The notes beneath the pieces were generated by a model that was not told the origin of the DNA, did no database searches, and worked only from the letters and a program-made list of their open reading frames with translations. Both the position numbers and the translations under genes were made by a program. A DNA stretch of 43,543 nucleotides, taken from the NCBI GenBank assembly GCA_023423535.1, contig JAFAFL010000107.1:1-43543 (forward strand). Reading direction: 5' to 3'. This DNA is from Pseudomonadota bacterium (lineage in GTDB: Bacteria; Myxococcota; Myxococcia; Myxococcales; Myxococcaceae). Below, one piece after another: positions 42,534-43,543 of the stretch (position 1 is the first letter of the stretch; each line of letters begins with the position of its first letter).

Positions 42534-43543
42534 CTAGAGGCCGGTCGCCTCGCCGGCAGCGAGGGGCAGCCGGAAGGTGAAGACGGTGCCCTGCCCGGGC
42601 TTCGAGCGCACCGACACCTCGCCGCGGTGGTCCTCGACGATCCGCTTCACCACCGCGAGCCCCAGTCCGGTGCCGCGCGCCTTGGTGGTGAAGAAGGGCT
42701 CGAACACGCGCCCGAGGAGCTCGGGCGGGATGCCCGGCCCTGCGTCCTCGACCTCCACGCACACGTGCGGAACGGGCGCGTCGGGCTCCGCGCGCACCCG
42801 GAGGCGGACCGTGCCCCCCTGCGGCATGGCCTGCATCGCGTTGAGGAGCACGTTCACCAGCGCCTGCCGCACCACGTGCCGGTCGATGGGCAGCGGCGGC
42901 AGGCGCTTCGGCAAGTCCACCTCGAAGCGCACCCGCGAGGCGAGCGAGCGGTCCGCGCGGGCCGCCTCCACGCTCTCGCGCACGAGCGACTCGAGGCTCT
43001 CGAGCTGCAGCGACAGCGCCCGGGGCCGCGCGAAGTCCAGCAGCTCGGAGACGATGCGGTTCAGCCGGTCGCTCTCCTCCGCGATGATGCCGAGGAGCAT
43101 CTGCGCGTCGCCACCGTGCGAAACGAGCCGGCGCAGGGAGCTGGTGGCATTGAAGATGACCCCCAGCGGGTTTCGCACCTCGTGGGCGACGACCGCGGAG
43201 AGCTCGCCCAGCGCCGCCAGCCGCTCGCGCTTCACGCCCTCGGCCCGGGTCTCCTCCAGCTGCGCGTAGCTCTTCCGCAGGCTCTCGTAGAGCCGCGCGT
43301 TGGCCACCGCCAGGGCCACGAGGCCCGCCGAGGCCTCCGCCAGCCGGACGAGGTGCGCGTCGAAGTGGCGCGGGCCCCGCGTGTCGTCGAGCACCACCAC
43401 GCCCAGCAGCTCGCCGCGCACGAGCAGCGGCAGGGCGAAGAGCGCCTTCTCCCCGAACCGCTGGACGAGCTCGGTGTGGCCCTCGAGGTTCGTGATGCCG
43501 GTGTCCTCGACGATGACCGCGCGCCGCTCGCGGGCCGCGGTCG
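42534..43543 (-). CDS. pxrK: GAF-domain sensor histidine kinase (PxrK-like), start beyond right edge
   Basis: A partial gene: 335 codons with the stop, ending at 42534; its start is outside the window. The visible N-terminal part is a GAF-like domain (residues before LVRLAEASAGLVALAVANARLYE). A coiled linker leads to the dimerisation domain with the phosphoaccepting His in VAHEVRNPLG, then an HATPase domain with N box NVLLNAMQAMP, G1 DAGPGIPPE, F box FEPFFTTK and G2 GTGLGLAVVK. It is a soluble-type kinase without a visible membrane segment in this part. It is upstream of the sigma-54 regulator in the same operon and is its probable partner. Confidence 0.88.
   Translation of the reverse strand, partial: TAARERRAVIVEDTGITNLEGHTELVQRFGEKALFALPLLVRGELLGVVVLDDTRGPRHFDAHLVRLAEASAGLVALAVANARLYESLRKSYAQLEETRAEGVKRERLAALGELSAVVAHEVRNPLGVIFNATSSLRRLVSHGGDAQMLLGIIAEESDRLNRIVSELLDFARPRALSLQLESLESLVRESVEAARADRSLASRVRFEVDLPKRLPPLPIDRHVVRQALVNVLLNAMQAMPQGGTVRLRVRAEPDAPVPHVCVEVEDAGPGIPPELLGRVFEPFFTTKARGTGLGLAVVKRIVEDHRGEVSVRSKPGQGTVFTFRLPLAAGEATGL

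Overview
The window is GC-rich DNA (about 70 % by eye) with tightly packed genes. It very probably comes from a myxobacterium (Myxococcota, Cystobacterineae). Reasons: DUF4388/J-domain/TPR and PEGA-domain proteins, Cys-rich lipoproteins with DPDAG repeats, many one-component and two-component regulators, and the gene order nuoN - small RNA - NtrC-type regulator - histidine kinase, which matches my memory of the Pxr locus of Myxococcus xanthus.

Layout. 1-126: outer end of an IS3-family insertion sequence running off the left edge. 300-3752: a GYF-like/DUF4388/J-domain/TPR protein, YhbY and a secreted DUF1571 protein. 3829-4225: an antitoxin gene followed by a PIN toxin gene broken after about 35 codons. 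4164-8149: a ceramidase-like protein (-), purF (+) and an RluA-type pseudouridine synthase (-). 8337-10193: a methyltransferase and a haem-oxygenase-like metalloenzyme in tandem. 10239-13888: a PEGA protein, a MopE-like lipoprotein and an HtrA-like protease, all exported. 14030-19245: cell-surface sugar genes, wecB (-) then kdsB-pyrG-kdsA-kdsC (+). PyrG makes the CTP that KdsB uses, so CTP supply and KDO synthesis/activation are encoded together. 19304-20764: an HTH-receiver protein and a GspE/PilB N-terminal-domain protein. 20767-23434: a small Cys-rich lipoprotein (-) and a sugar-dehydrogenase/dihaem cytochrome lipoprotein (+).

23534-31676 is an accessory, defence-like stretch on the minus strand. 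It holds a 1436-residue SNF2-family ATPase with an added C-terminal domain, a small protein overlapping a nucleotidyltransferase, and the remains of a type I Wadjet (JetABCD) system. jetD looks intact, but one deletion joins codon ~280 of jetA out of frame to the last ~250 codons of jetC, removing the end of jetA, all of jetB and most of jetC. A single-domain receiver gene follows (31731-32141, -).

32260-40582 encodes complex I subunits NuoE, F, J, K, L, M and N; nuoA-D and nuoG-I are not here. The 473-base gap after nuoN holds, on the minus strand, a palindromic candidate enhancer, a sigma-54 promoter and a ~129-nt structured RNA ending in an intrinsic terminator, directly downstream of the sigma-54 activator (41056-42483) and its kinase (42534 to the right edge). 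I read this as a Pxr-like developmental sRNA with its own two-component system. A second pattern across the window is a -10-like TAnnnT box 6-10 bases before the start codon of many first-in-operon genes, suggesting leaderless mRNAs.
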